Source of the DNA: Crossiella sp. S99.2
GTDB taxonomy: Bacteria > Actinomycetota > Actinomycetes > Mycobacteriales > Pseudonocardiaceae
DNA length: 64,000 nucleotides
Reading direction: 5' to 3'
Assembly: GCF_023094165.1 (NCBI RefSeq)
Contig: NZ_JALMDK010000006.1
Location: 1-64,000 of the forward strand
Each line of letters opens with the position of its first letter. The stretch's first letter is position 1. Under the pieces are notes generated by a model. It searched no databases. It saw nothing but the letters and a program-made list of their open reading frames with translations, and was not told the origin of the DNA. Below, piece by piece: positions 44,260-53,808 of this stretch. The position numbers and the translations under genes were made by a program.

Positions 44260-45165
44260 GGCCAGCGCGGACAGCCCGCCGACCACCCTGGACAGCTCCA
44301 CCGCCCTGGTGACGTGCCCGGAGTCGGGGTTGCGCCCGTCGCCGAGCACCGGCCGTTCCTCCGCGCCGTGCCGGTACACCGTGCGCCCACCCAGGCGGAT
44401 CTCCAGCGCGCCAGCGAAGGCCGCCTCCACCTGTCCGGCGTTCGGGCTCGGATGCGCCGAGGCGTCCAGCCGCCAGGTCCGCCAGGCGTGTTTGGCCGAG
44501 CCGCCGACCACCGGCGCGCCCAGCGCGGTCAGCATCGCGGCCAGCCGGGAGGGCGCCAGGTTGACCACATCGTCCAGCCGGGCCGCGGCCCAGCCGAAGT
44601 TGCGGTAGCGCGGCGAACGGTGCCCGACCATCGCGTCCAGGGTGTTGATCGCCCGGTAGGCCAGCAGGCCGGGCACCCCGGCCACCGCACCCCAGAACAA
44701 CGGCGCGACCTGGGCGTCGGAGGTGTTCTCCGCCACCGACTCCACCGTGGCCCTGGCCAGTCCGAGTGCGTCCAGCGCCTCCGGGTCGCGGCCGCACAGG
44801 TTGGGCAGCCGGTCCCTGGCCTCGTCCAGGCGCCCGGCGTCGAGCGCGCGGGCCATCAGCGTGCCCTCACCGGCCAGCGAACAGCCGCCGAGCACCGCCC
44901 AGGTGGCCACCGCGGTGGTCGCCGCCTGCAGCACCGGGGAGCGTTTGCCGAGCTTCTCCGCGGCCACCCCGAGCAGCACCGCGCCCCCGGTGAGCAGCAC
45001 CACGTGCACCACCCCCGGCGCCCGGTGGTCCCGGTAGAGCACCTTCTCCAGACCTGCCGCGACCGTGCCGAAGGCGGCCACCGGATGCCCGCGCCGGGGG
45101 TCGCCGACCATCACGTCGGCGGCCGCGCCCAGCAGCAGACCGATCGCCCGAGCCGCGCCGCTCAT
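44200..45165 (-). CDS. cobD: Adenosylcobinamide-phosphate synthase
   Basis: 321 residues, membrane protein of the CbiB/CobD family. It attaches the aminopropanol arm to adenosylcobyric acid in cobalamin synthesis. Signatures: GDPRRGHPVAAFG near the N-terminus, ATVESVAENTSDAQVAPLFWGAVAGVPGLLAYRAINTLDAMVGHRSPRYRNFGWAAARLDDVVN, and SPNAGQVEAAFAGALEIRLGG. About four to five membrane helices. Divergent from the Jet cassette, convergent with SURF1 (60-base overlap). No cobalamin riboswitch seen upstream. Confidence 0.95.
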   Translation of the reverse strand: MSGAARAIGLLLGAAADVMVGDPRRGHPVAAFGTVAAGLEKVLYRDHRAPGVVHVVLLTGGAVLLGVAAEKLGKRSPVLQAATTAVATWAVLGGCSLAGEGTLMARALDAGRLDEARDRLPNLCGRDPEALDALGLARATVESVAENTSDAQVAPLFWGAVAGVPGLLAYRAINTLDAMVGHRSPRYRNFGWAAARLDDVVNLAPSRLAAMLTALGAPVVGGSAKHAWRTWRLDASAHPSPNAGQVEAAFAGALEIRLGGRTVYRHGAEERPVLGDGRNPDSGHVTRAVELSRVVGGLSALASATAAVAIGGLRRRRRHRI

Positions 45166-45253
45166 CCCCCATACCCCCTGAGTCCGCGAAGTCCGACGGG
45201 TGACGTTAGCGCGCCCGGCGACCCACGATTCTGCCCGGCCAGGCCCAAGCCTC

Positions 45254-45267
45254 TAATGTGGCCGTCC
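45254..45267 (+). promoter_or_regulatory. Probable -10 element and leaderless start of the Jet cassette
   Basis: TAATGT (45254-45259) lies eight bases before GTG 45268. No Shine-Dalgarno sequence is present, which fits a leaderless transcript beginning at that GTG. No good -35 box was seen. Confidence 0.4.
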
Positions 45268-46800
45268 GTGACTCATGGCGACTCGACAGGCGGTGAGGGC
45301 CGGCTCCGGCTCTACTCCTACCTCAACGCTGAGCACACCAGGACCTACGTGGCGATCATGCGGTTGTTCACCGCGACGCTGCTGCCCGACCTCTCCCCCA
45401 ACGAGGTCGCCGCCGCGCTCAAACCACTGGAGCGCGAGGGCCGCCTGGACATCGGCGAATCCGACCCCGACACCGTGGCCGACCGGCTGAAACGGCTCAA
45501 GGACTGGGGAAACCTGGTGCAGGGGCGACGGGAGACGATCGCCTCCAGCATCGCCGAGTTCGTCCGCGGCGCGTTCCGGTACCAGATCAACAAGCTCGCG
45601 GTGCGGGTGCAGCGGGACGTGGACGAGCTGCTCCGGGTGCCCGAGGGCGCCCGCGAGGTCTCCCGCGAACTGCTGCCCGCCATCGAACGCGGCCTGTCCA
45701 AACTGGGCGGCACGCTGTCCCAGGCCATGGTCGCCGAGCAGCAGGCGCCCGGTTCGGCGAGTGCGAAGCGGGCCAAGGAGGAGCTGGCCGAGCAGGTCAC
45801 CACGCTGTTCCTGCAGCACGCCGAACTCGCGGTCACCGTGCGTGACTTCTACGCGTACCTCGGTCAGGTGGTCACCCGGTTCCATCTCGACCCGGACGAG
45901 ATCTCCGGTTTCCGCAACCTGCTGGTCGAATACATCCAGATGGTCGTCGAGGACGTGCTCCGGCACACCCCAGCCATCGCCGAGTCCCTGGCCGGACTCG
46001 CCCCCGCCCGCGGCGAGCTGCTGCGCATCCTCGGCCCCACCGAACGCCTGGGCATCGCGGTCGAACGCGGGCGTGGCCGCTCGGAGACCGACTGGCGGGA
46101 GCTGACCGACTGGTTCGCCGACCGCCCCGGCCGCCCCAGCCAGGTCACCGCGTTGCGCGAGGCCACCGCCCGCGCCATCGGCTCCCTGCTGGCCAGCGTC
46201 AAACGCGCCACCGCCGGCGGCGGCCTGCTGCCCAGCCGGCGTGCCGAACTGCTGCAACTGGCCGGCTGGCTGGACTCGGCCGGGCCGCACCGCTCGCACG
46301 AGCTGTACGCGGCCGCCTTCGGCCTCTACTCCGCCCGGCATCTGCTGCCCGCGCCCGAACACGACGGCGACGACGAGCACACGCCGTGGCGGGACGGCCC
46401 GGTGGTCGAGGTCAACGTGAGCGTGCGCAGCCGCGGCGACCGCGGCGCCCGCGGCCGCGCCTCCCGCATCCTGGACGACCCGATGCTGCAGGAAACCCTG
46501 CTCGCGCAAGCCAGGGAGGCGGATCGGCAGCGGGCCGCCGCGGTCGCCGAACTCAGCGCCGCCGCGCCCGCGCTGGCACAGAGCAACCTCTCCCCCGAGG
46601 CGCTCGAAGTGCTGTGCGAACTGCTCACCATGGCCATGGCCCAGCGGGAACGCGACACCGACACCGGCTCCGCCGCCGACCCCGTGCACGGACTGCGACT
46701 GACCATCAACCATGTCCCCGACCAGGTGACCCAGATCGCCACATCGGGTGGAGTTCTCACCCTGCACCACGCCAGCGTCCAGCTGGGGGAGCGGGCATGA
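45268..46800 (+). CDS. jetA: DUF2397/TIGR02677 protein, JetA-like subunit (Wadjet type III)
   Basis: 510 residues from GTG 45268; ATG 45256 is the alternative and the frame is open far upstream without sense. The start (LYSYLNAEHTRTYVAIMRLF), then LKPLEREGRLDI...LKRLKDWGNL, YQINKLAVRVQRDVDELLRVPEGAREVSRELLPAIERGL, and TLFLQHAELAVTVRDFYAYLGQV match my memory of DUF2397. Winged-helix and helical content fits a kleisin-like bridging subunit. It partners with DUF2398 and the SMC-like ATPase. ATGA overlap with the next gene. Confidence 0.85.
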   Translation: MTHGDSTGGEGRLRLYSYLNAEHTRTYVAIMRLFTATLLPDLSPNEVAAALKPLEREGRLDIGESDPDTVADRLKRLKDWGNLVQGRRETIASSIAEFVRGAFRYQINKLAVRVQRDVDELLRVPEGAREVSRELLPAIERGLSKLGGTLSQAMVAEQQAPGSASAKRAKEELAEQVTTLFLQHAELAVTVRDFYAYLGQVVTRFHLDPDEISGFRNLLVEYIQMVVEDVLRHTPAIAESLAGLAPARGELLRILGPTERLGIAVERGRGRSETDWRELTDWFADRPGRPSQVTALREATARAIGSLLASVKRATAGGGLLPSRRAELLQLAGWLDSAGPHRSHELYAAAFGLYSARHLLPAPEHDGDDEHTPWRDGPVVEVNVSVRSRGDRGARGRASRILDDPMLQETLLAQAREADRQRAAAVAELSAAAPALAQSNLSPEALEVLCELLTMAMAQRERDTDTGSAADPVHGLRLTINHVPDQVTQIATSGGVLTLHHASVQLGERA

Positions 46801-48032
46801 GCCGCAAACCCAGCGGGATCGGCATCCTGGACGAACTCTCCGACATCGACGCGGCCAACGTCACCCGCTGCGCCCGCACCCTGCTGCGCCGCCCGCTGCT
46901 GCGCGCCGACGGCCCCGACGGCGACCTGCTGCCACTGGTCTTCCGGCACCGCAACGCCCTGCACGACCTGTTCGCCTCGCTTTTGGGCTACCGCCTGGTC
47001 GTGCAGCGCCGCTACGCCCGGCTCTACAAGGCAGGGCCCGGCGCCGACCCCACCCGCGGCGAAACCGGCCTGTCCCCGCGCGGCTACGCCTACGTCGCGC
47101 TGACCATGGCCGCGCTCACCGGCGTCGGCCGCCAGGTGCTGTTGTCCCGGCTGGTCAGCGAGGTGCGCGCGGCCGCGGTCGAGGCCGGGATCGAGGTCGT
47201 GGACGATCTGGGCGACCGGCGTGCGCTCACCGCCGCGCTGCGCCACCTGCTCGGCCTCGGCGTGATCACCGAGACCGAGGGATCGGTGTCCACCTGGTCC
47301 GGCGACGCCATCACCGAGGCGCTGATCACCGTGGACACCGACGTGCTCGGCCACCTGCTGGCCGGACCGGTCGGCGAGGTGGACACCCCGGAGGAGCTGA
47401 TCGGCAAGGCCGCCGAGGCCGGACCCGCCGGGATGGAACAGACCACCGAACACGCGGTGCGCCGCAAACTGGTGGAGAACCCGGTGGTGCTGCACGCCGA
47501 CCTGCCGCCCGAGCAGGCATCCTGGCTGAAGAAGAACCAGCGCCGCGAATCCCTGCTGCTGGACCGCTGCTTCGGCCTGGTCACCGAAGCGCGGCTGGAG
47601 GGGATCGCGGTCACCGATCCCGAGGAATACCTCACCGACCTGGCCTTCCCCTCCTCCGGCACGGTCGCCAGGGTCGCGCTGCTGGCCCTGCCCGAACTGC
47701 TCGCCGAGCACGAGGCGCGCGCCGACGGCCGCCACCCGGTGAGCAGGCAGCGGCTGCAACAGATCTGCGCCGACCTGGTCGAGTCCTACCCGGCCGCCTG
47801 GTCCAAACAGGCCACCGAGGACATCGACGGCCTGGTCGACGAGGTCCTCGAACTGCTGGTCAACACCGGCCTGGCGCGCTGGGAGGAGCCGGACTGGCTG
47901 CTCTCCCCGGTCGCGCACCGGTGGGTGCCCGAACCCGATGACACCCCAGGCGGTCCCGCCGCCCAGGAAAAGGAAGAAGCACCACCGCCGCCGGCGAGCT
48001 GGTCGCTTTTTGATGAGGAGGAACCCGCGTGA
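46797..48032 (+). CDS. jetB: DUF2398/TIGR02678 protein, JetB-like subunit (Wadjet type III)
   Basis: 411 residues from ATG 46797. Winged-helix-like segments: LGYRLVVQRRYARLYK, LSPRGYAYVALTMAALTGVGRQVLLSRLVSEV, and RRALTAALRHLLGLGVITETEG. The middle has NPVVLHADLPPEQASWLKKNQRRESLLLDRCFGLVTEARLEGI; the end is an acidic/proline tail. This is the KITE-like/MksE-like partner of the complex. Coupled on both sides by 4-base overlaps (ATGA, GTGA). Confidence 0.85.
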   Translation: MSRKPSGIGILDELSDIDAANVTRCARTLLRRPLLRADGPDGDLLPLVFRHRNALHDLFASLLGYRLVVQRRYARLYKAGPGADPTRGETGLSPRGYAYVALTMAALTGVGRQVLLSRLVSEVRAAAVEAGIEVVDDLGDRRALTAALRHLLGLGVITETEGSVSTWSGDAITEALITVDTDVLGHLLAGPVGEVDTPEELIGKAAEAGPAGMEQTTEHAVRRKLVENPVVLHADLPPEQASWLKKNQRRESLLLDRCFGLVTEARLEGIAVTDPEEYLTDLAFPSSGTVARVALLALPELLAEHEARADGRHPVSRQRLQQICADLVESYPAAWSKQATEDIDGLVDEVLELLVNTGLARWEEPDWLLSPVAHRWVPEPDDTPGGPAAQEKEEAPPPPASWSLFDEEEPA

Positions 48033-51000
48033 ACCGCTGGCGGCTCAACCGGGGCGGCATCGTCAACATCTGGCAGTACGCCGAGCAGGAGTTCGACTTC
48101 TCCGGCGGCCGGGTGATCTTCCAGGGCACCAACGGCTCCGGCAAGTCCCGCACCCTGGAACTGCTGCTGCCGCTGTGCCTGGACGGCGAACTGCGGCAGA
48201 TGGGTTCCAAGGGCTTCGACACGGTCAGCATCCGGCGGCTGATGCTCGATGACTACCAGGGCGGACCGAACCGGATCGGCTACGCCTGGATCGAACTGGT
48301 CCGCACTGACGACGCCGGTCAGGACGAGTACCTGACCTGCGGCATCGGCGTGAAGGCGTCCAAGACCTCGCAGCAGGTCAGCGACTCCTGGCGATTCATC
48401 ACCCCGTGCCGGGTCGGCAAGGACGTTCTCCTGGTCGGCGCGGACCGGGTGCCGGTCGGACCCGGTCAGCTGCGCGAACTGCTCGGCGCGGACGCGGTCC
48501 TGGAGGAAGCCGGCTTCCGGGCCCGGATCGCGGAAAGCGTCTACGGCGTGCCGGCCGACCGCTACGGCGACCTGCTGCACCTGCAACGCACCCTGCGCAA
48601 CCCCGACGTCGGCCTCAAGGTCCTCGAAGGCCAGCTGGAGCAGATCCTCAGCGACGCGCTGCCGCCGCTGGAAGCCGGGCTGATCGAACGGCTGGCCACC
48701 TCCTTCGACGACCTGGAGTCGATCCGGGAGAACATCGTCCGGCTCTCCACCGCCGACGGCGCGCTGCGCACCTTCCTCACCGCCTACTCCGGCTACGCCC
48801 TCGCCGCGCTGCGCACCGCCGCCGACGGGGTGCGCGCCGCACACGACACCCTGCAGCGCCTGCTCGCCGAACTGAGCAGGCTGGAACGGCGCAAGGCCAC
48901 CGCGCAGCAGGAACGCACCGCCGCCGACGCCGGGGTCGCCGCGCTCGAAGAGGCCGAGAGCGAACTGGCCATGCGGATCGAGGCACTCAAGGCGCTGCCC
49001 GCCTACCAGGGCATGCGCGACCTGGCCGACCGGGAGAAGCTGGTCGCCAACACCCGCAAGTCCGCCGAGACCGCGCTGGAGGTGGCCAGCCGCCAGCGCG
49101 CCCAGGAGGACCGCGGCGTCGACTCGGTGCTCTCCGTGCTGGACCGGCTCGGCCGGGACACCGCCGCCGCCCAGGACCTCGCCGACCGGGCAGGCCAGCT
49201 GCTGCACACCGCGGGCCTGGACCGCGGGCTGTGCCCGGTGGTGCCGACCGTGCCGCCAGCCACGGTCACCGAGACCACCGAACAGGTCAGGGCCAAACCC
49301 GAGGCCGAGGCCGCGCCGCTGGCGGTGACCCGCCGCGCCGTGCCCGAACTCGACCCCGAGGAACTCCTGGACGGCCTGTCCACGGCCGCCGCCCAGGCCG
49401 CCGAGGCCGCCACCGAGGTGCGCCAGCGCGGCGCGCTCACCCTGATGCTGCACCAGCGCGCCCTGGAATCCGACCGGGCGCTGCGCAAGGTCGAGGAACT
49501 GCACCGCAACGCCAAGGACGCCCAGATCGGGGCCACCGACGCCGCGGGCAGGCGCAACCAGACCGCGCAGGAGCTGCGCGAACACGCCGAACACTGGGCC
49601 AACCAGGTCCGCGAATGGGCCGAGGCCGCGCCCGAGGGCGGCGCCGAGGCAGACCGGCCTGCGCCGCCGCAGCCGGAAAGCCTGGTCATCGACCGGGCCG
49701 GGGCCCGCGCGGTGCGCGAGGAATTCCGCCAGTGGGGCACCCCGCACCTGCACTCCGCCACCCAGCGGGTCCTCGCCGCCGACCAGTCCTGCGCCACCGT
49801 GCGCGAGGCCATCCGCGAGCGCGAGACCGAACTCGCCGCCCTGCGCCGCGGCCAGGAACGCGCCCCCGAACTGCCGGCCGGGGACCGCCCGGCCGACCTG
49901 GGCGAGTCCTGCTACCGCCTGGTCGACTTCGCCGAGGGCCTGGCCGAGGCCGAACGGGCCGGGCTGGAAGCCGCGATGCAGGCCAGCGGTCTGCTCACCG
50001 CCTGGGTCCGCGCCGACGGCACCCTCGCCCAGGTCGGCTCCGCCGAGGTCGTCGCGGGTGTGCTGCACACCCCCGCCGACCTGGCCGCCGCCCTCGCTGA
50101 CCTGCCCCCGGTCACCGGCCGTTCGCTCGCCGAGGCGCTCACCGCCGCCGCCGAACCCGACAGCCCCGTGCCCGCCGACCTGGTCAGCGGCCTGCTCTCG
50201 GCGATCGCCCTGGCCGCCCCCGACGAGGACCTGCCCGCCGCCGCGCTGGCCCTGTCCACCGACGGCCGCTGGCGCGCGGGCGTGCTCTCCGGCTCGGCCG
50301 CCAAGGAGGCCGCCGAGCACATCGGCGCCGGCGCCCGCGAGGCCGCCCGGCAGCGCCGCATCCTCGGCCTGGAGGACGAGCTGGAACAGCGGCGCGGCGA
50401 ACTCGCCACCGCCCAGCAGCACCTGGAGGCCCTGCGCAGGCAGGCCACCGGCTGGGAGAAACACCTGGCAGGCTTCCCGCACGACGACGAGCTGATCGCC
50501 GCGCACGCCCGGCTGGCCGGGGCCAAGGAGAGCGCCGAGGAGTCCGAGCACCGCGCGCTGACCCTGCGCGAGGAGCACTCGCACGCCGAGGACCACTGGC
50601 GGGCCGTGCAGTCCGAACTCACCCACGCCGCCACCGAGGCCGGGCTCTCCGCCGACACCGCCGCGCTGGAACAGGCGCACCGGGCCGCCGAACAGGTCCG
50701 CGGCACCGTGGACGGCCTCAAGGAAGCCCTCACCGAACGCTGCGCAGGCTCCATCCGCCAGCTCGCCGACGCCCTGCACAACCACCGGGTCGCCCTCGGC
50801 GACCGGGAACAGGCCGAGGCCCAGGCCGAATCCCGCTGCGCCGAGTACGCCGAACAGGCCGCCGCGCTGGCCGAACTGACCTCGGCCATCGGCGGCGAGG
50901 CCAAACAGGTCGCCGAATCACTGGCCACCCTGGAAGCCGAGCACAAGCGGGCCAAGGCCGACCTGCCCGGCGCGCGCGAGCGGGTCGCCGAGGTGCGCGA

Positions 51001-52165
51001 GGAAGCCACCAAGATCGCCACCCTGCTGGAGACCAAACAGCAGCAGCGCACCGGCCGTCAGCAGGAGGTCAGCACCGCCGAGGCCGCCTTCCGGGACACC
51101 CTGGCCGCCCCCGGCGTGTGGACCGCCGCCCTGCCCGAGGCCGAGGCCCCGGACACGGAGAACCTGCTGGCCACCGCCGAACGCCTGGGCGCGGCCGAGG
51201 ACCGCCGCCCGGCCAGCGAGGGCACCGTGATCGGCAGGCTGCAGGCGCTGCAGTCCGCGCTGGCCGGTTCGCACAACATCACCGCGGAGACCACCGCGGG
51301 CATCCTTACCGTCACGGTCACCTCCGAGGACGGCCCCCGCCCGGTCGCCGACGCCGCCGCCCTGGTCGCCACCCGCCTCGGCGACCAGCGCGGATACCTC
51401 GGCGAGCGGTACCAGGAGATCTTCTCCGACTACCTGATGCGTGACCTGGCCGAACGCCTGCGCAGCCAGATCGCGGTGGCCGAGGACCTGTGCCGCCGGA
51501 TGAACGAGGTCCTCGACCGGGCCCGCTCCAGCCAGGGCGTGCACGTCCAGCTGGAATGGCGCCCCTCGGCCGCGCTGGACGAGTCCACCAGGGACGCCCT
51601 GGAACTGGTCCGCACCCCCTTCGCCCAGCGCAGCCAGGACCAGGACGCCACCCTGCGCCGCGCCTTCACCGAACGCATCGAGGCCGAACGCGACGCCCAC
51701 TCGGCCGGCTACGCCGAAATCCTCGGCCGCGCCCTGGACTACCGCTCCTGGTACTCCTTCACCGTGCGGGTGCGCGACACCGGCCCGGACAGCAAACCCC
51801 GGGTCCGCCGCCTGCGCCAGCTCTCCTCCGGCGAGACCCGCCTGGTCTCCTACGTGACCCTCTTCGCCGCCGCGGCCAGCTTCTACGACGCGGTCAGCGC
51901 GGGCGAGGAAGGCTGGCACCCACTGCGCCTGGTCCTGCTCGACGAGGCCTTCGAACGCCTCGACGACCCCACCATCGCCCGCATGCTGGGACTGCTGGTC
52001 GACCTGGACATGGACTGGATCATCACCTGGCCCAGCGGCTGGGGCGTCTCCGGCAAGATCCCGCGCATGCACATCTACGACGTGCTCCGCCCCAAGAACG
52101 GCGGCGGCGTCGCCTGCACCCACACCACCTGGGACGGAGCGGGGCTGGACCGGGAGGACGCCTAG
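48029..52165 (+). CDS. jetC: SMC/SbcC-like ATPase, TIGR02680, JetC-like (Wadjet type III)
   Basis: 1378 residues from GTG 48029. Walker A GTNGSGKS lies at 33-40 after an N-terminal NRWRLNRGGIVNIWQYAEQEFDF. Two long coiled-coil arms (about 240-600 and 760-1020) flank a central hinge-like region. The C-terminal ATPase half has the signature LSSGE at 1265-1269 and Walker B LRLVLLDEAFERL with Asp1305 and Glu1306. Jet complexes recognise and extrude loops on plasmid DNA. Full-length with all ATPase motifs intact. The next gene on this strand is an unrelated carboxypeptidase, so a JetD nuclease is missing here. Confidence 0.9.
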   Translation: MNRWRLNRGGIVNIWQYAEQEFDFSGGRVIFQGTNGSGKSRTLELLLPLCLDGELRQMGSKGFDTVSIRRLMLDDYQGGPNRIGYAWIELVRTDDAGQDEYLTCGIGVKASKTSQQVSDSWRFITPCRVGKDVLLVGADRVPVGPGQLRELLGADAVLEEAGFRARIAESVYGVPADRYGDLLHLQRTLRNPDVGLKVLEGQLEQILSDALPPLEAGLIERLATSFDDLESIRENIVRLSTADGALRTFLTAYSGYALAALRTAADGVRAAHDTLQRLLAELSRLERRKATAQQERTAADAGVAALEEAESELAMRIEALKALPAYQGMRDLADREKLVANTRKSAETALEVASRQRAQEDRGVDSVLSVLDRLGRDTAAAQDLADRAGQLLHTAGLDRGLCPVVPTVPPATVTETTEQVRAKPEAEAAPLAVTRRAVPELDPEELLDGLSTAAAQAAEAATEVRQRGALTLMLHQRALESDRALRKVEELHRNAKDAQIGATDAAGRRNQTAQELREHAEHWANQVREWAEAAPEGGAEADRPAPPQPESLVIDRAGARAVREEFRQWGTPHLHSATQRVLAADQSCATVREAIRERETELAALRRGQERAPELPAGDRPADLGESCYRLVDFAEGLAEAERAGLEAAMQASGLLTAWVRADGTLAQVGSAEVVAGVLHTPADLAAALADLPPVTGRSLAEALTAAAEPDSPVPADLVSGLLSAIALAAPDEDLPAAALALSTDGRWRAGVLSGSAAKEAAEHIGAGAREAARQRRILGLEDELEQRRGELATAQQHLEALRRQATGWEKHLAGFPHDDELIAAHARLAGAKESAEESEHRALTLREEHSHAEDHWRAVQSELTHAATEAGLSADTAALEQAHRAAEQVRGTVDGLKEALTERCAGSIRQLADALHNHRVALGDREQAEAQAESRCAEYAEQAAALAELTSAIGGEAKQVAESLATLEAEHKRAKADLPGARERVAEVREEATKIATLLETKQQQRTGRQQEVSTAEAAFRDTLAAPGVWTAALPEAEAPDTENLLATAERLGAAEDRRPASEGTVIGRLQALQSALAGSHNITAETTAGILTVTVTSEDGPRPVADAAALVATRLGDQRGYLGERYQEIFSDYLMRDLAERLRSQIAVAEDLCRRMNEVLDRARSSQGVHVQLEWRPSAALDESTRDALELVRTPFAQRSQDQDATLRRAFTERIEAERDAHSAGYAEILGRALDYRSWYSFTVRVRDTGPDSKPRVRRLRQLSSGETRLVSYVTLFAAAASFYDAVSAGEEGWHPLRLVLLDEAFERLDDPTIARMLGLLVDLDMDWIITWPSGWGVSGKIPRMHIYDVLRPKNGGGVACTHTTWDGAGLDREDA

Positions 52166-52336
52166 CCAGGGAGCGGCGATATGTCCCGTTCACGATCGGG
52201 TACCTCTTAAAACTGAATCTCGTCGTCCATTCGTAGGGTTATGGCGATAACTGCGCGCGTCCTAGCGTCCTGACCCACCTGCCGCATCCACCCTGCTGCG
52301 CGCAGTGCATCTCGGCGAAACTGCGAGAGGACGGCT

Positions 52337-53749
52337 ATGTCCGTATCACGGCGGATCCCCATCGCGGGCGTGGTCGCCGCGTTGGCGACCAGTGCCCTGT
52401 TGTTGTTCCAGCAGACCGGCGCGCCCGCGCCGGAACCGGCGGCCAAGGCCGACAGCGCCCAGGCGGAGCAGCGCCAGGCGATGTTCGTCTACCGCGTGGT
52501 CGGCGGGGTCAACGACTCCGAGCGGCTCATCCAGGTCGGCTCGGACGTGCTGGAACAGCGCGACGGCGACGACCTGTTCGTGCTCGGCAACGCCGAGGAG
52601 GCCAACCGGCTGGCCAAGGCCGGGTTCAGCACCAAGGTCGAATCGGTGATGGCGCCCGCGCCGTGGGCCCCGCCCAAGACGCACAACAACAGCGAGCCGC
52701 TGGGCGTCAACGACATCAACGAGACCTACTACGGCGGCTACCGCACCGTGCGGGCGCACCACTCGCACCTGGACAAGGTGCTCGCCGACTACCCCGCGCT
52801 CTCCAGCGGGGTGACCTACGGCCAGTCCTGGCGCAAGAGCACCGGCAAGCCCAACGGCTACGACCTGCGTGCCATCTGCCTGACCAAGAAGCAGACCGGG
52901 GACTGCGCGCTGAACACCAGCGCCGCCAAGCCGCGCTTCTTCCTGATGGCCCAGATCCACGCCCGCGAGATCACCACCGGTGACATGGCCTGGCGGTGGA
53001 TCGACCACCTGACCCAGGGCTACGGCAAGGACGCCGAGGTCACCAAGCTGATGGACACCACCGAGATGTGGGTCGTCCCGATCACCAACCCGGACGGCGT
53101 GGACATCGTCCAGGCCGGCGGCAGCTCCCCGCGCCTGCAGCGCAAGAACGCCAACACCACCAACGGCACCTGCGGCACCGGCGGCCAGGTCGGCATCGAC
53201 CTCAACCGCAACGCCAACTCGCACTACGGCCAGGCCGGCACCTCGACCAACCCGTGCGCCGAGACCTACCGCGGCCCGCGCGCGGACTCCGAGACCGAGC
53301 TGAACTCGCTCCAGGCGCTGTTCACCAAGCTCTACCCGGACAAGCGCGGCGACGGTGACACCACGCCGGCGGCCAAGGACACCAAGGGCCTGATGATCAC
53401 TTTCCACAGCTACACCAACGGGATCATCTTCCCCTGGGCGCACCGGGCCAACACCTACACCGGCAACGACGCCAGCCTGCGCCGGATGGCCAAGGACATG
53501 GCCGGCATCACCGGCTACACCTACGGCACCGCGCCGCAGGTCGTCGGCTATGCCGCCTCCGGTGGCACCGAGGACTGGCTCTACGACAAGCTCGGCGTGC
53601 CCGGTTTCACCTTCGAGATCGGCCCGGCCAGCGGCACCTGCGGTGGCTTCCTGCCGCCGTACTCCTGCCAGACCAGCACCTTCTGGCCGAAGATCAAGCC
53701 CGCGCTGATGTACGCCGCCAAGCAGGCGGCGGCTCCGTACGCGAGCTGA
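52337..53749 (+). CDS. Secreted M14 zinc carboxypeptidase
   Basis: 470 residues from ATG 52337 with GAGAGGA upstream. Signal peptide: basic start, hydrophobic core (IAGVVAALATSALLLF, about 8-23), Ala/Pro-rich linker. A propeptide-like part (about 45-110) precedes the catalytic domain: HxxE zinc motif in LMAQIHAREITTGD, substrate Arg in GIDLNRNANSHYG (zinc His is HYG), and the catalytic Glu in GFTFEIGPASGTCGG. Cys pairs (CLTKKQTGDC; CGTGG/NPCAE; CGG/YSC) suggest disulfides outside the cell. It removes C-terminal residues from peptides. Confidence 0.93.
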   Translation: MSVSRRIPIAGVVAALATSALLLFQQTGAPAPEPAAKADSAQAEQRQAMFVYRVVGGVNDSERLIQVGSDVLEQRDGDDLFVLGNAEEANRLAKAGFSTKVESVMAPAPWAPPKTHNNSEPLGVNDINETYYGGYRTVRAHHSHLDKVLADYPALSSGVTYGQSWRKSTGKPNGYDLRAICLTKKQTGDCALNTSAAKPRFFLMAQIHAREITTGDMAWRWIDHLTQGYGKDAEVTKLMDTTEMWVVPITNPDGVDIVQAGGSSPRLQRKNANTTNGTCGTGGQVGIDLNRNANSHYGQAGTSTNPCAETYRGPRADSETELNSLQALFTKLYPDKRGDGDTTPAAKDTKGLMITFHSYTNGIIFPWAHRANTYTGNDASLRRMAKDMAGITGYTYGTAPQVVGYAASGGTEDWLYDKLGVPGFTFEIGPASGTCGGFLPPYSCQTSTFWPKIKPALMYAAKQAAAPYAS

Positions 53750-53765
53750 CCTGCTCCACAGGTGA

Positions 53766-53802
53766 CCGGGGCGCCCCGCAAGCTGCACGCGGGGCGCCCC
53801 GG
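53766..53802. terminator. Bidirectional hairpin terminator
   Basis: A perfect 14-bp stem, CCGGGGCGCCCCGC with GCGGGGCGCCCCGG, around a 9-base loop. It lies between the convergent carboxypeptidase and saccharopine-dehydrogenase-like genes. Confidence 0.8.
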
Positions 53803-53808
53803 CACGTC

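Noticed and set aside
45166..45267. Cobalamin riboswitch ahead of cobD
   Set aside because: The gap is about 100 bases, too short, and lacks the B12-box pattern.
47786..50785. 999-codon minus-strand frame inside jetC and jetB
   Set aside because: GC-skewed codon positions of the real genes open the opposite frame; no ribosome-binding site or family pattern.
51490..52236. Possible JetD downstream part overlapping jetC
   Set aside because: The 248-residue plus frame is an out-of-frame reading of jetC, rich in Arg/Pro, with no toprim motif.
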